From assembly GCA_963920635.1 (NCBI GenBank), contig OY987307.1, positions 15,701,735 to 15,765,734 of the forward strand: DNA of 64,000 bases, written 5' to 3'. This stretch comes from Pseudeuparius sepicola. Taxonomy: Eukaryota; Arthropoda; Insecta; Coleoptera; Anthribidae. The translations under genes and the position numbers were made by a program. Shown here piece after piece: positions 48,601-55,639 of the stretch. Each line of letters begins with the position of its first letter. Position 1 is the first letter of the stretch. Under the pieces are notes generated by a model. It was not told the origin of the DNA and searched no databases. It saw only the letters and a program-made list of their open reading frames with translations.

Positions 48601-50569
48601 TTCATGGAAGAACAGAACTTATTTCCAATCATTGATGGTCCAATTCTGATGTAGACTTGCAAAATTCAATCTCTGAACTTTGTGTTCTCTGGTAAGCAAT
48701 GGTCATTTTTTAGCAGATTGCTGGTGACTGTCCTGTCTCTGAGAGCACATTATCTCAAAAAAAACAATCATCAATTTGATTAGTGCAACGTTTTCCCCCT
48801 TGCCCTATGGTCTTCGATGGTATATGAGCCTGTCTCATTATGTTGTCTCACTCTGCAGCAGATGCTGGAATGATGTGTCTTCCTAACAAACCAGCAACAT
48901 ACCACATTGAACATCCTTCATCCAGGAGTATCGATGCTTGCACTGCATCCTCTATTGACAAATTTCTTTGGCAGTTCATTTTCCTTACTTGATTTACTCG
49001 CAAATGAACTTCCCAACATGCATGTGATAAAAACAATCACAATCGAAAGCTTGCTTTTCACAGACACTTTGTTTTAATCAGCACTTTTAAGATTTTAATA
49101 CAGTTTTAGTCTAAAACGAGGTTTAATACGAATTATTGTCAAAACAAGGTTATGTGATAGGTACTATAGTTAGCTTAAATAACAACTGTCACTGTCAAAC
49201 AAGGTCCATGGCTTACTTGTCGAGAAAAAAAAATATAAAAAAATATCGAGAAAAATATGAGTGGTGCATTAATTTTGTCCAGGACTTTACATTGAAAGAT
49301 TGACTGCCATGTGTATATCTATTATGCACATCAAAGTTGCCCACCGTGCCATGTGCATATATATTATTCACAGGCTGCGCTTTATGTCAGGCCGCGTATC
49401 TATAATACGCGGCACATGTACCGTGTATTTCTTATGGGGAATCTGTTGGTGCAGCGTGGGATTAACACCATCTTAGTTGGTCTGCTAATATCTTACTATT
49501 TAGGTTTTTGTTACAAATTATCTGTGGTAACATTTGATTTAGGTCCATACCTAACGCTTAGAGCAAGGCTTAGAGGTTAACTCTTCTATAAGCTCTTCTA
49601 GCTCATATACATATAAACTTATAGGAAAACGACACGCTGGGCAAAATGTTGATTTGTGGTACTGCTTTATCTGTGTGATTTACTAATTATTGTCCTACAA
49701 TCAGCTGGATTACTGTGGTTTTCCAAAGTACTTGTCACTAGGCAAGAATAACAATGAAACCAAAATAATAGTAAATGCCACCTCTTAAATTAGCAGCCCA
49801 TAGACACAGAGGAGTGCAGACGATCTGTGCCCCCACCCCCTTAATTCTGAAATTTTAGGGCACTGTCAAAGTGCAAAACATGGTTTTTCACCCTGAAAAA
49901 GGCCTCTTGGGCCTTTAGACTTTCATGCCTTTTTTGTTGCAAGGCTCCTCTGCGGACCCGTTCTGCACGCCTCTGCATAGTCGGATGCATAATTTAAATG
50001 AAATGCCTACCTGTATCACCCGCAACTAGTATTACACGAAATTTATTCAGTTTATTGATAATTTCTTGTTTATAATTTGCTATCGGCAAGTCATTCTGTG
50101 CATTTCTAATTTTCTTTAAATTTAAGAACTTATTTTTCTGTCGAAAATCTTGATACAACTTTATTGTTGATAATAAAAATGAAAATTCTGATTTTGATAT
50201 ATGCAATTTTTCACCTCTCCTATCCATTAGAGGGAGTTTATCATATAAGAACGTTTCTTCTGAATTCAAGTCTATGTAAAAGTGGCTAGTACTAGCTTTT
50301 GAAACTGATTCGGTATTTGATATTTGGGCATTAAAATATTTCTCATAAAACTTCCAGAAATCATCTGCATTTGTTATTCCAGCTTGATCTTCTAAAAATC
50401 TTAATAACTCATATTTATAATCACATAACAAGCGATTACTTCTGTCTGAATGTGTTTTTTTATTGCTAGATTTTGATGGAGACCTTGATCTTTTTCTCTT
50501 TCTCTGCTTATAGTCATTATCAGATAGCCGATATCTTACAATATTATCTCTTCCTTTTGAATGTATCAT
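14378..50569 (-). CDS. DHX34: DHX34, DEVH-box RNA helicase (complete, 10 coding exons)
   Basis: Role from the family: DHX34 is an RNA-dependent ATPase of nonsense-mediated mRNA decay, helping recruit and activate UPF1. Exons on the - strand: 50569-50011, 37776-37567, 33566-33462, 30711-30522, 29770-29474, 29312-29142, 24431-24268, 23390-23120, 18745-18570, 15663-14378. All junctions are GT-AG, phases match, and the sum is 3429 nt, giving 1142 residues, about the length of human DHX34. Motifs: I GDTGCGKST (184-192), Ia TQPRR (209-213), II DEVH (278-281, with V as in DHX34), III SAT (310-312), [14 protein letters not shown] (440-452), [10 protein letters not shown] (488-495). Winged-helix, ratchet and OB-type regions follow, then Cys-rich segments; the last has C1118, C1121, H1135, C1139. 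The N-terminus has a basic [10 protein letters not shown] tract. The first ATG is preceded by TTATCACAG, so a 5' UTR exon may lie further upstream. Confidence 0.95.
16028..17553 (-). mobile_element. Long-TIR Tc1/mariner-type element with only the transposase DNA-binding part
   Basis: Inverted terminal repeats of about 520 bp begin CAGTGACCGGCAGAAAGTTG and are flanked by TA (16026-16027, 17554-17555). The 460-bp centre holds a - strand frame from ATG 16883, starting [20 protein letters not shown], which looks like the helix-turn-helix start of Tc1/mariner-like transposases. The frame runs into the arm, and no DDE/D catalytic part is present. It is therefore an internally deleted copy in the last intron of DHX34. 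Confidence 0.65.
18570..18745 (-). CDS. DHX34: DHX34 exon 9
   Basis: Acceptor TTTACAG; donor GTG|GTAAGT. It encodes a charged helical stretch ([20 protein letters not shown]) matching the DHX34 region after the ratchet domain. Confidence 0.92.
18934..19905. repeat. Two direct copies plus one inverted copy of a hammerhead-like tail (Penelope-like arrangement)
   Basis: The first unit (18934) and second unit (19196) repeat with a 262-bp period; a third copy lies inverted at about 19675-19905. Each contains a motif of core + GTTCC-loop-GGAAC + GAAA: - strand at 19021-18994 and 19283-19256 (core CTGAATA), + strand at 19817-19844 (core CTGAAGA). Direct plus inverted partial copies bearing hammerhead-like motifs is how Penelope-like elements leave remnants. 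No reverse transcriptase is present. Confidence 0.5.
20782..21119. mobile_element. TTAA-flanked foldback MITE
   Basis: The ends GAGGGGGTTGCCGACAGCG are inverted and flanked by TTAA (20778-20781, 21120-21123). Arms of about 150 bp surround a small centre with TTTTAAGATCTTATGATTAA. TTAA is the piggyBac-class target, but the ends are not of CCYT type, so the family is open. Confidence 0.6.
21263..21408. mobile_element. 146-bp TA-flanked hairpin MITE
   Basis: Nearly perfect arms of about 62 bp start CAGTTTGTTCAGCGAATG, with TA on both sides. No coding; Tc1/mariner MITE type. Confidence 0.6.
21409..23119. other. DHX34 intron stretch, no gene seen
   Basis: AT-rich. It contains an ATT-tailed interspersed repeat at about 22470-22575 in inverse orientation to the copy at 2726, and a phrase ending CACCCTGTATAG near 22385. 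Nothing coding. Confidence 0.4.
23120..23390 (-). CDS. DHX34: DHX34 exon 8 (ratchet domain)
   Basis: Acceptor TTCTTAG; donor GTG|GTAAGT. It contains [20 protein letters not shown] and [11 protein letters not shown], the helical-bundle (ratchet) region. Confidence 0.94.
23776..24202. mobile_element. PIF/Harbinger-type MITE
   Basis: The inverted ends GGCTAGTCGCATATTGAAGG have one mismatch and are flanked by TTA (23773-23775, 24203-24205). The TIR of about 32 bp continues as GCAGCACAGC. No transposase. It lies in the 877-bp intron between DHX34 exons 7 and 8. Confidence 0.65.
24268..24431 (-). CDS. DHX34: DHX34 exon 7 (winged helix)
   Basis: Acceptor CCTTTTAG; donor TAG|GTAAGC. It encodes [14 protein letters not shown] and [12 protein letters not shown], the winged-helix region of DEAH helicases. 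Confidence 0.93.
25110..25200 (+). repeat. Fragment of the 31.7/43.8-kb interspersed repeat
   Basis: It shares the phrase GGAAGCATC..AACCTCACC.GAAGACTC with the copies at about 32220-32270 and 45150-45190. Confidence 0.45.
25303..25555. mobile_element. PIF/Harbinger-type MITE, 253 bp
   Basis: A perfect TIR of about 39 bp begins AGGTGGATTTATAAACTCGA, with TTA flanks (25300-25302, 25556-25558). CG-rich interior with short repeats of GACGCAAACGGCAA type. No coding. Confidence 0.7.
25556..26777. other. DHX34 intron stretch, no gene seen
   Basis: AT-rich, no delimited element. Short frames here have no family resemblance. Confidence 0.4.
26778..28356. mobile_element. TA-flanked foldback MITE (host of a nested insertion)
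   Basis: The ends CAGTGTGTCCACGGATAGAG are inverted, with TA flanks (26776-26777, 28357-28358). Without the insert at 26790-27479 and its duplication it is about 880 bp: two arms of about 430 bp meeting near 27910. It is related to 3236-3695. The right end shows the uninterrupted sequence that the left end had before insertion. Confidence 0.75.
26790..27479. mobile_element. hAT-type MITE swollen by an ATCGAT-rich array
   Basis: It is flanked by the 8-bp duplication GTGTCCAC (26782-26789, 27480-27487). The termini TAGGCCTG and (complement) TAGGGCTG fit hAT. The interior has two blocks of near-18-bp units of TTTTATCGATCTTTTCGA type (about 26805-27120) and GATAAGATCGATTTTATC type (about 27225-27430), separated by 95 bp of unique CG-rich sequence. 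The long frames here (FDFIDL, IKSKRS repeats) are by-products of the array. Confidence 0.75.
28358..28484. repeat. Hairpin of about 125 bp
   Basis: Imperfect arms of about 50 bp run inward from TATGTACC/GGTACATA and include TTCCACACGAGTCA, with a loop of GCCGAGGCCTCTGGCCGAGG. It abuts the foldback element ending at 28356. Confidence 0.45.
29142..29312 (-). CDS. DHX34: DHX34 exon 6 (motif VI)
   Basis: Acceptor CATTTTAG; donor CAA|GTAATA. It contains FVIDSGKV and [12 protein letters not shown]. Spliced directly to the exon at 24431 it reads [15 protein letters not shown], matching the family's order at this place. Confidence 0.93.
29474..29770 (-). CDS. DHX34: DHX34 exon 5 (RecA2, motifs IV-V)
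   Basis: Acceptor AATTGTAG; donor AAG|GTTACA, a weak but usable GT. It contains [17 protein letters not shown] and [13 protein letters not shown]. Confidence 0.95.
30522..30711 (-). CDS. DHX34: DHX34 exon 4 (SAT motif)
   Basis: Acceptor TTTTTTAG; donor AAG|GTAATT. It contains KLILMSAT and [12 protein letters not shown], the end of RecA domain 1 and the linker. Confidence 0.95.
30712..31735. other. DHX34 intron stretch, no gene seen
   Basis: AT-rich, with a phrase like the DHX34-intron repeats (CAAGTGACTTTAGAAATACT near 31494) that also occurs inverted near 30873, suggesting a decayed foldback of about 640 bp. No coding. Confidence 0.35.
31740..32490 (+). repeat. Interspersed repeat, copy A
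   Basis: About 750 bp that recurs at 43768-45410, where it is split by an insertion. It starts near ACAGGCGCGGCTCTTGAAAT and includes TAATTGGGTGTCGTACTTTC. Frames are broken; the family is not recognised. Confidence 0.6.
32570..32902. mobile_element. MITE, 333 bp
   Basis: The inverted ends GTGTTAACACCCCTGAAA continue a few bases further (CTAAGT). The duplication type is not resolved because the flanks are T- and A-rich. Short frames inside have no family. Confidence 0.5.
33229..33318. mobile_element. 90-bp TA-flanked MITE
   Basis: Inverted ends CAGGGTGTAACTAAAAT and CAGAGTGTAACTAAAAT; TA on both sides. Located 144 bases downstream (in transcription sense) of DHX34 exon 3. Confidence 0.5.
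33462..33566 (-). CDS. DHX34: DHX34 exon 3 (DEVH box)
   Basis: Acceptor CCTTTTAG; donor TTG|GTAAGT. 35 codons including [14 protein letters not shown]; the DEVH form is that of DHX34. Confidence 0.95.
33567..35880. other. DHX34 intron stretch, no gene seen
   Basis: Two short G/C-rich patches (near 34740 and 35425-35480) look like pieces of element ends. Frames up to 123 codons have no family resemblance. Confidence 0.35.
35896..36095. mobile_element. MITE of the CGTTGACTGAC family, copy 1
   Basis: The inverted ends CGTTGACTGACGTATTTA and (complement) CGTTGACTGATATATTA extend to AAAGACT..CTCACGGC. A second copy lies at 38232-38385 and a lone end near 32530. About 200 bp, no coding. Confidence 0.55.
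36096..37566. other. DHX34 intron stretch, no gene seen
   Basis: AT-rich, no delimited element and no recognisable coding. Confidence 0.4.
37567..37776 (-). CDS. DHX34: DHX34 exon 2 (motifs I-Ia)
   Basis: Acceptor TTCTAG; donor AAG|GTATAG. It encodes [20 protein letters not shown], then TQPRR and a stretch ending IIFLTEG. It completes the Walker A loop split by the 12.2-kb first intron. Confidence 0.95.
38232..38385. mobile_element. MITE of the CGTTGACTGAC family, copy 2
   Basis: Closely similar to 35896-36095 (shared CTTCATGTCCTGGAAAACA-type phrase), shorter by an internal deletion. Confidence 0.55.
38666..40207. mobile_element. Foldback element with arms of about 540 bp
   Basis: The ends CACTGTGTCCCG are inverted and flanked by TA (38664-38665, 40208-40209). 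The arms run to about 39210 and from about 39660. The 450-bp centre matches 12385-12625 of the truncated copy. It has no recognisable transposase, so it is non-autonomous. Confidence 0.65.
40208..41805. other. DHX34 intron 1 stretch, no gene seen
   Basis: AT-rich. A short phrase (AAAAAAGTTC.TATA.ACAT.GCCTCAAAAAT) occurs twice, near 41140 and 41508, in direct orientation. No coding. Confidence 0.35.
41807..42858. mobile_element. Possible hAT-like non-autonomous element
   Basis: The left end CAGGGCGTAGCTAGACTTTG and (complement) right end CAAGGGCCTATGTAGATTTT are similar over about 35 bp, both continuing GTCGATGG. An 8-bp duplication is not evident and the interior carries no transposase, so confidence is low. 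Confidence 0.35.
42905..43570. mobile_element. Imperfect foldback element ending in a CAGTGGCG-type hAT terminus
   Basis: Arms around 42905-43020 and 43205-43493 are inverted (shared TTTTGCGGCCTACAAAA and GGGTCTTCGGCTCTCTTGAG phrases). Immediately beyond, 43497-43570 has GTGGGCACG-type inverted phrases and ends as the complement of CAGTGGCGTCGCCACTGG, typical of hAT ends. Whether these are one element is unresolved. Confidence 0.4.
43768..45410 (+). repeat. Interspersed repeat, copy B, split by an insertion
   Basis: It matches 31740-32490 on both sides of a foreign block at about 44099-44955. Alignment of the two copies fixes the insertion point at GGTGGT|AAATCTC. Confidence 0.6.
44099..44955. 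mobile_element. Non-autonomous element with a GGAAGT minisatellite
   Basis: The ends GGGGGAAGTCACT are inverted, with an imperfect 8-9 bp direct repeat (GAGGTGGT/AAGGTGGT) at the edges. 44135-44300 is a degenerate run of short units such as GGAAGTGCATGGTATT; similar units reappear near the right end (44860-44920) as GGTATTTC-type phrases. No gene. Confidence 0.55.
45411..46350. other. Intron stretch with two hAT-like ends and palindromic simple repeats
   Basis: At 45813 the phrase TAGGGATGTACCGG, a typical hAT-like terminus, leads into GGAATTCCGGCCG-type repeats (45850-45905). At 46052 TAGAGATGGG leads into GGGAATATTCC-type repeats (46065-46130). Matching right ends were not delimited. Confidence 0.4.
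46354..46634. mobile_element. Foldback MITE of about 280 bp
   Basis: The inverted arms begin CGCGGCCAACGAAAAATA and continue to GGCGCGGCGCGAACTCACGT, about 60 bp each. Centre AT-rich; no coding. Confidence 0.55.
46635..47795. other. DHX34 intron 1 stretch, no gene seen
   Basis: AT-rich with several GGTGTTCCATTT..AAAA and ACACCCTGTATA phrases typical of insect interspersed repeat ends (47185, 47515, 47560). No coding supported. Confidence 0.35.
47798..49287 (-). mobile_element. Tc1-like transposon, decayed transposase
   Basis: TA-flanked ends AA(C/G)TCCTGGA and AAAATTAA.GCACCACT, inverted, about 27 bp. Transposase pieces on the - strand lie in several frames: a helix-turn-helix start ([17 protein letters not shown], about 49000-48850), a middle piece ([11 protein letters not shown], about 48560) and the C-terminal part (48463-48032) with [10 protein letters not shown] and [20 protein letters not shown], the D and E blocks of the DDE core. 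A C-run at 48470-48481 and frame changes show it is a pseudogene. Confidence 0.8.
49288..50010. other. DHX34 intron 1 start, no gene seen
   Basis: It includes an inverted TATTATGCAC/GTGCATAT-rich patch (49310-49430) and the candidate hAT MITE at 49807-49975. No coding. Confidence 0.4.
49807..49975. mobile_element. Candidate hAT MITE, 169 bp
   Basis: The inverted ends CAGAGGAGTGCAGA and CAGAGGCGTGCAGA are flanked by CATAGACA and CATAGTCG, an 8-bp repeat with three differences. Confidence 0.4.
50011..50569 (-). CDS. DHX34: DHX34 exon 1 (N-terminal region and start of motif I)
   Basis: ATG at 50569-50567; donor CAG|GTAGG at 50011/50010, phase 1. It encodes 186 residues: an Arg/Lys/Ser tract, the DHX34 N-terminal extension and the beginning of RecA domain 1, ending VILVAGDTG. 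Confidence 0.92.
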
Positions 50570-50941
50570 CCCTGTGATAAATCACACTTGGTGTTTAGAT
50601 TCAGGCTAAAAGGTTAGCGATAATTAGGAATAAGAACCACAAACAAATATATGTGCATATCCAGGTATCATTATACCTTAGTGTTCTAGCTGAGGACTTA
50701 AGTTTATTATTTAGGTATTATAGCAATAGTGATGGGGATAACTGATACGTTTTGATAATCGAGTAAGTTTGTGTGAATTTTCACTCGAATTGAAATGATT
50801 CATACTCCTTTGTATTATGCAGCAGGTGATTAGATTCTAACCTCTTGTAACTCGAATCATTTCAGTATCAAGTGATAAACGAATTGAATTTGCTACCAAA
50901 GCGACTACTTATTATTAGTCATATTTTAGTGAAATAGATTT

Positions 50942-51575
50942 GGAAGTGGCTATTTATACGTCCGATGGATACAAACGTCAGTATACGTCTTGCGCTCTCA
51001 TTGGTCGATTGAGTCACGTGACACATAACCTTACTTCTACGATGGATTATGAATCGGCTTGTTTACTAAGTCGATTGGATGATGTCCAAGATTATTCAGA
51101 CCTATCTTGTCTCATTTTATATTGCGTATGCCCTACTTTTTCCGCGATGGGCGCTGCGAAATGAAAAATCAAGTGGTAATTATTTACAATGATGTAACCC
51201 ACCCCCGATTTTCTTGAAATTTTGGCTACCCCCCGACATTCGGCGCCGAACGTCGCATCGGGCGAAAATATGGGGTACCTACCTAGCCAAAATTTCAAGA
51301 AAATCAGGGGTGGGTTACACCATTGGAAATTATTACCACTTCTTTTTTCATACGGCAGCGTCTATCCCTCAAAAAGGAGCAGTGCATATGCTCCTTATTG
51401 CAAAGATGCTTGAGGAAAATGCACTTCCGACGTATCTAAATATTAGTTTACTTCGGCTTCGGACATGTACGGAGTTAAATGCACGTCCAAAGAAGTCACG
51501 TGACTCAGCCCGCCAATTTGAGCGCAAGACGTATACTGACGTTTGTATCCGTCGGACGTATAAATAGCCACTTCC
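50942..51575. mobile_element. Foldback MITE with 9-bp duplication (Mutator-like)
   Basis: The ends GGAAGTGGCTATTTATACGT are inverted and flanked by perfect AATAGATTT (50933-50941, 51576-51584). Outer arms are about 70 bp; an inner pair (about 51195-51235, 51283-51320) carries CTTGAAATTTTGGCTA.CC. A 9-bp duplication points to the Mutator superfamily. It lies about 370 bp upstream of the DHX34 start codon. Short frames are not genes. Confidence 0.65.
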
Positions 51576-51584
51576 AATAGATTT

Positions 51585-52513
51585 TGCATCACTCAATTTA
51601 TAAAGTCGAGTGGTTGTGCAAATAATCAAGTTAAAGGAAAGTCTAGAGAATACTATGTTTCAGGAATGTTGGCTTATGTCATTGCCATACGATCTATAGG
51701 CATCTTTGACAAATGTCCAGAGGGATTGAAGTCGACCGAACGTGTAACGTGTGTTGACTAATCAAAGACAAAAGGGTGTATGCCTCCGATCAAATTGATC
51801 GGAGGTGTATGCAGTAAGCCAGTACTGCACATATACCTAATACACCTTGGGTTGTGTCTGATTAATATAGAAAAATTGATGACATGTACACCAACATTCC
51901 TATAATATTTATGTCGGTTATTTAGATAATCAAGTAATCCAGAAGTTTTTTCTCGAGTGGTCCCATCACTTATTAAAATGTTGCCCGAAATATATTTGAA
52001 TCGGTGGGTGTCAAGCCCTCAGCCCTCCACTAGAAAATGTCCTTAATAATAAATATAATTTCAGGCAATTAATGTATTATTTTAGAATGAGCTTGAAATA
52101 CCTTTGACAACACAGAATCTTTGTTTAGTAAATTTGTAAATTATAATATTTTTTAATGCGGCACAAAATTATAATAGGTTAACATTTGATATCAGTTGAG
52201 TTCTCAGAAAAATAAAAAACGTAGAACTGGTTTTGTATTGGCAAGTTTGTTCCCATAATAAAAAAAAAAGTTTACAGTTCGAGTGACAGATCTGGTGCGA
52301 ACGATTACAAGGCAGTGGCGTACCTCTTATTTTTTAAAATAGTTATAAAAATAGGAAAAAATATATTTGCCTTTATATCTCAATTTTTTTTTATAAAAAT
52401 TGAAGTATAACCCTAGGTACAACTAGTACGCGTCAATTCTAAAATTCAAACTTATCAATGTTATTGACAGTTACTAGTTGCGGATTGTTCGGCGAACACA
52501 ATATAAAAAAATA
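51585..52513. other. Intergenic stretch upstream of DHX34, no gene seen
   Basis: AT-rich. One short palindrome, CCTCCGATCAAATTGATCGG (51784-51803), sits between GTGTATG phrases. Confidence 0.35.
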
Positions 52514-52851
52514 AAAACTTTTTAAAAACAAGCTTTTATTTAAGCCATGAACTAAAACGGATAAAATAAGTTTGGGTTTTCGTTAAGATTCAATGCCACA
52601 CTGCGGCAAGCTTTTTTAAATCAAAAAGCTCGTCGCGCGAGATGTTCATAGGTACCAATTAATTTTATCGGGCAGTGATTAGTAAACAAGTACATGCCCA
52701 AGAATATATTTTCTTTACAGTTTGCGCGACAAGCTTTTTGATTTAAAAAAGCTTGTCGCAGTTTGGCATTGAATTATCTTAACGAAAACCTAAACTTATT
52801 TTATCCGTTTAAATGGCTTACTTAAATAAAAGCTTGTTTTTAAAAAGGTTT
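52514..52851. mobile_element. Foldback element of about 340 bp
   Basis: Arms of about 130 bp: AAAACAAGCTTTTATTTAAG outermost, and GACAAGCTTTTTGATTTAAA with its complement near the centre. A CGCGAC/GTCGCG motif is repeated within each arm. No coding. Confidence 0.5.
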
Positions 52852-52894
52852 TTTATTATTTATTTTATTTTGTGCTTTTTTAGTAGGTACCTAC

Positions 52895-53165
52895 CTATTT
52901 GATTCCCATCTCAGAAGGGTGGTAAAGAAATTTAATCTGCCATCTTGGGGCATCGGGCATCCGCCCTATTGGATTTAGTATGACGTCAGTCACCTTATCG
53001 TTTTCTACTCTTCAAATCCTTTCATTTGATATCCATGTCGAGGATAATGTTGTGAAGAATTAGGCAATCCGCCGTCTTGGGGAGGCCGCCATATTAGATT
53101 TATTATGACGTCATTCACCTTATTGTTTTCTACCCGTCGAGCCTTTTCGTTTGATACCCATGTTG
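52895..53165 (+). repeat. Two tandem units of about 125 bp
   Basis: The boundary phrase TTTGAT.CCCAT recurs at about 52899, 53025 and 53150. Each unit includes GCC.TCTTGGG, GGATTTA.TATGACGTCA and TTTTCTAC.CGTCGA-type segments. Confidence 0.5.
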
Positions 53166-53900
53166 AGAATTATTTTCCCTCTGGTGGTAAAGGTATCTTT
53201 TACCGTGCCCCGAACTAGGTACGCCTATGTACTTACGCATGATATGTAACCTCCTCTGGCGAGTTGCTTGATTTGCAAACAATACACTTTTTTTGCCCAT
53301 AACGTATATAACTTAATTGTCTATATAAGCATTTTAAACCGACGAATACTTAAGAAACACTTAAAAATAGCGAAAAATTGATTCTAAAAGACACAGCACC
53401 AGTTGTGTCAAACACAAGGTGAGGCACACTCTTGAACGATTTGCGCGTTTGTCAGATTGTGCGATTGGTATTGGTAATTGTAGGTACCTACCTATATTAT
53501 TGTTTCCTTAGTTGTATCACAGATTAAAGTACTACACGTAGTATAGAAATACTGCCTAATAAGTGTCTAGATAATTATTAATACTAGATTCACCCATTAG
53601 TCATGCAGGCCTTTTCTCATCAATACATAAATAACATATATTATCTACCATTATTTACTTCAAAGCATACGTATTTGCAACTGATTGGGTATGTCCCTAG
53701 TCCCTACATACAAAGGAAACCACTGTTGAAAAACTATTATTATCTTGAAGATTATTTTAATTATTACTAGAGAAATAAGTTTTTCATTATGAATTATTGG
53801 CAACGCTGTTAAACTTTAACTAGTAAATAAATAATAGAGTATAAAAAGTGCTACCACTTACAAACATTTCAATCTACAGATGCCATTTCTATGTTTTTTA
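53166..53900. other. Intergenic stretch, no gene seen
   Basis: AT-rich, with no delimited element. Confidence 0.4.
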
Positions 53901-53924
53901 TTTTTCTGAGGTTGAGTTGAATCA

Positions 53925-55436
53925 GAGCATGAGCATACAAAACAACCAGCAGTTTCAGTCCCCCATTCCGGGAAAATTCTGCGCACCTGTTCGCGTAGCC
54001 GCCATGTGGGCATATTCTGTCAAATTGATGCAGTGTCGGGGCGATTGGGCAGTTATTTTTTGGCTGTATGAGAGAGATTACAGTGCCGTGGCGTGTGCTT
54101 TTTTGTAAATTATGCTTTCTGCTAGTATCTTTAAATAAAGAATCCCACGAAGGAGTAAAGCAGAGCATATAAAACAACCAGCAGTAATTTTCCCCATGGC
54201 GGGAAAATTCTGGGCACCTGTTCGCGCAGCCGCCATAAAGGAATAGATTCTGTCAAATGGATGCAGGGTTGGGGCGATTGGGCAGTACTTTTTTGGCTGT
54301 ATGAGAGATATTACAGTCCCGTAAAGTGTGCTTTTTTGTAAATTGTGCTTTGTGCTAGTATCTTTAAATAAAGAATCCCAGAAAGGAGTCAAAGCTGCTT
54401 ATGCTTACCACACACTATATACTTTACTAATACTACTTCGTATTTCTGAATTGATTTTCCCGACCACACCTCTGACTTCTATCCCCCCAGTATGGCTCAA
54501 GGTCATTAAATTTGCGGATGATTTCTCAAGAGTAAGTTATACTGCTGGTTGTTTTATATGCTCTGGTAAAAGCTGCTTGTGCTTACCACACACAGTATAG
54601 TTTACTAATACTACTCTGTATTTCTGAATTGGGTGTAATTATGGAAATTACTGTATGCACCGCCTGTTCTTTTTGAAATTTTGGCTACCCCCCTATTTTC
54701 GAGGTCTCTGAACACGAATCTGACCTCAGTTTCTTGAGGCCGGACTTAGTTTCCGAGAAAATTAATTTTCAAATTTTCTTTTGACACCTTACTTTTCACG
54801 GCGATAGTTGTGGTTATAATCCGGATGAATTTTTACTGTACGCAGCTCAAACTAATCACCACACTATTTTGCATCTTTTGCAACATCGAAACTTCGCGAA
54901 AACCCGCGGAAAAACCGAATTTATGCCTTGTTTACGTACGCCATTCATCCGGCCCGGCCGCTGCATTCGCCCGACATTCGGCCGGATGAATGACGTACGT
55001 AAATACGGCATAAATCTTTAAAAATTTCGGTTTTTCCGCGGGTTTTCGCAAAGTTTCGATGTTGCAGAAGGTGCAAAATAGTGTGGTGATCAGTTTGAGC
55101 TGCGCACAGTAAAAATTCATCCGGATTATAACCACAAATATCGCCGTGAAAAGTGGGGTCTCAAAAGGAAATTTGAAAATTCATTTTCTCGGAAACTACG
55201 TCCGGCCTCAAGAAACGGAGGTCAGATTCGTGTTCAGGGACCTCGAAAATAGGGGGTAACCAAAATTTCAAGAAAATCGGGCGGTGCATACAGTAATTTC
55301 CATGATTACCCTGAATTGATTTTCCCGACTACACCTCCGACTTCTATTCCACCAATATGGCTCAAGGTCATTGAATTTGCGGATGATTTCTCAAGAGTAA
55401 GTTATACTGCTGGTTGTTTTATATGCTCTGGTTGAA
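53925..55436. repeat. Nested tandem duplications carrying a foldback insertion
   Basis: Units sharing ACAACCAGCAGT..GGGAAAATTCTG..CACCTGTTCGCG recur at about 53935 and 54170 (232-bp spacing). A second unit, ending AGAGTAAGTTATACTGCTGG, occurs at 54391-54565 and again, split, at 54566-54626 plus 55313-55436. The split is caused by the foldback element at 54627-55312. Confidence 0.5.
54627..55312. mobile_element. Foldback element with 8-bp duplication CTGAATTG
   Basis: It is flanked by CTGAATTG on both sides. The arms are about 330 bp (outer phrase GGAAATTACTGTATGCACCG, then TTTTGGCTACCCCC, then AAGAAAC.GAGGTCAGATTC). The two copies of the surrounding duplication show the uninterrupted site. 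The inner phrase GAAATTTTGGCTACCCCC is shared with 51220 in a different element. Confidence 0.6.
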
Positions 55437-55639
55437 TCTCCGATCAAATATGATATTTGATCGGAGGATCGGAGAGTTGAATACACAGCACATAACACAG
55501 ATCATATGAGAAAATTTTTGAATCGGTAATATCATAGAAGAATTTACTACGACAAGAAGTCCAATCCTTATGGTGGCGCTGAAAATGCCCCAGCCGGGCT
55601 ACATTAATAATTTTTACGACTCGTGCGGTAGCCGAACGG

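Noticed and set aside
53869..54392. Two similar minus-strand frames (102 and 104 codons) starting near DSLFKDTS
   Set aside because: They are similar because the DNA is tandemly duplicated; composition and lack of motifs do not support a protein.
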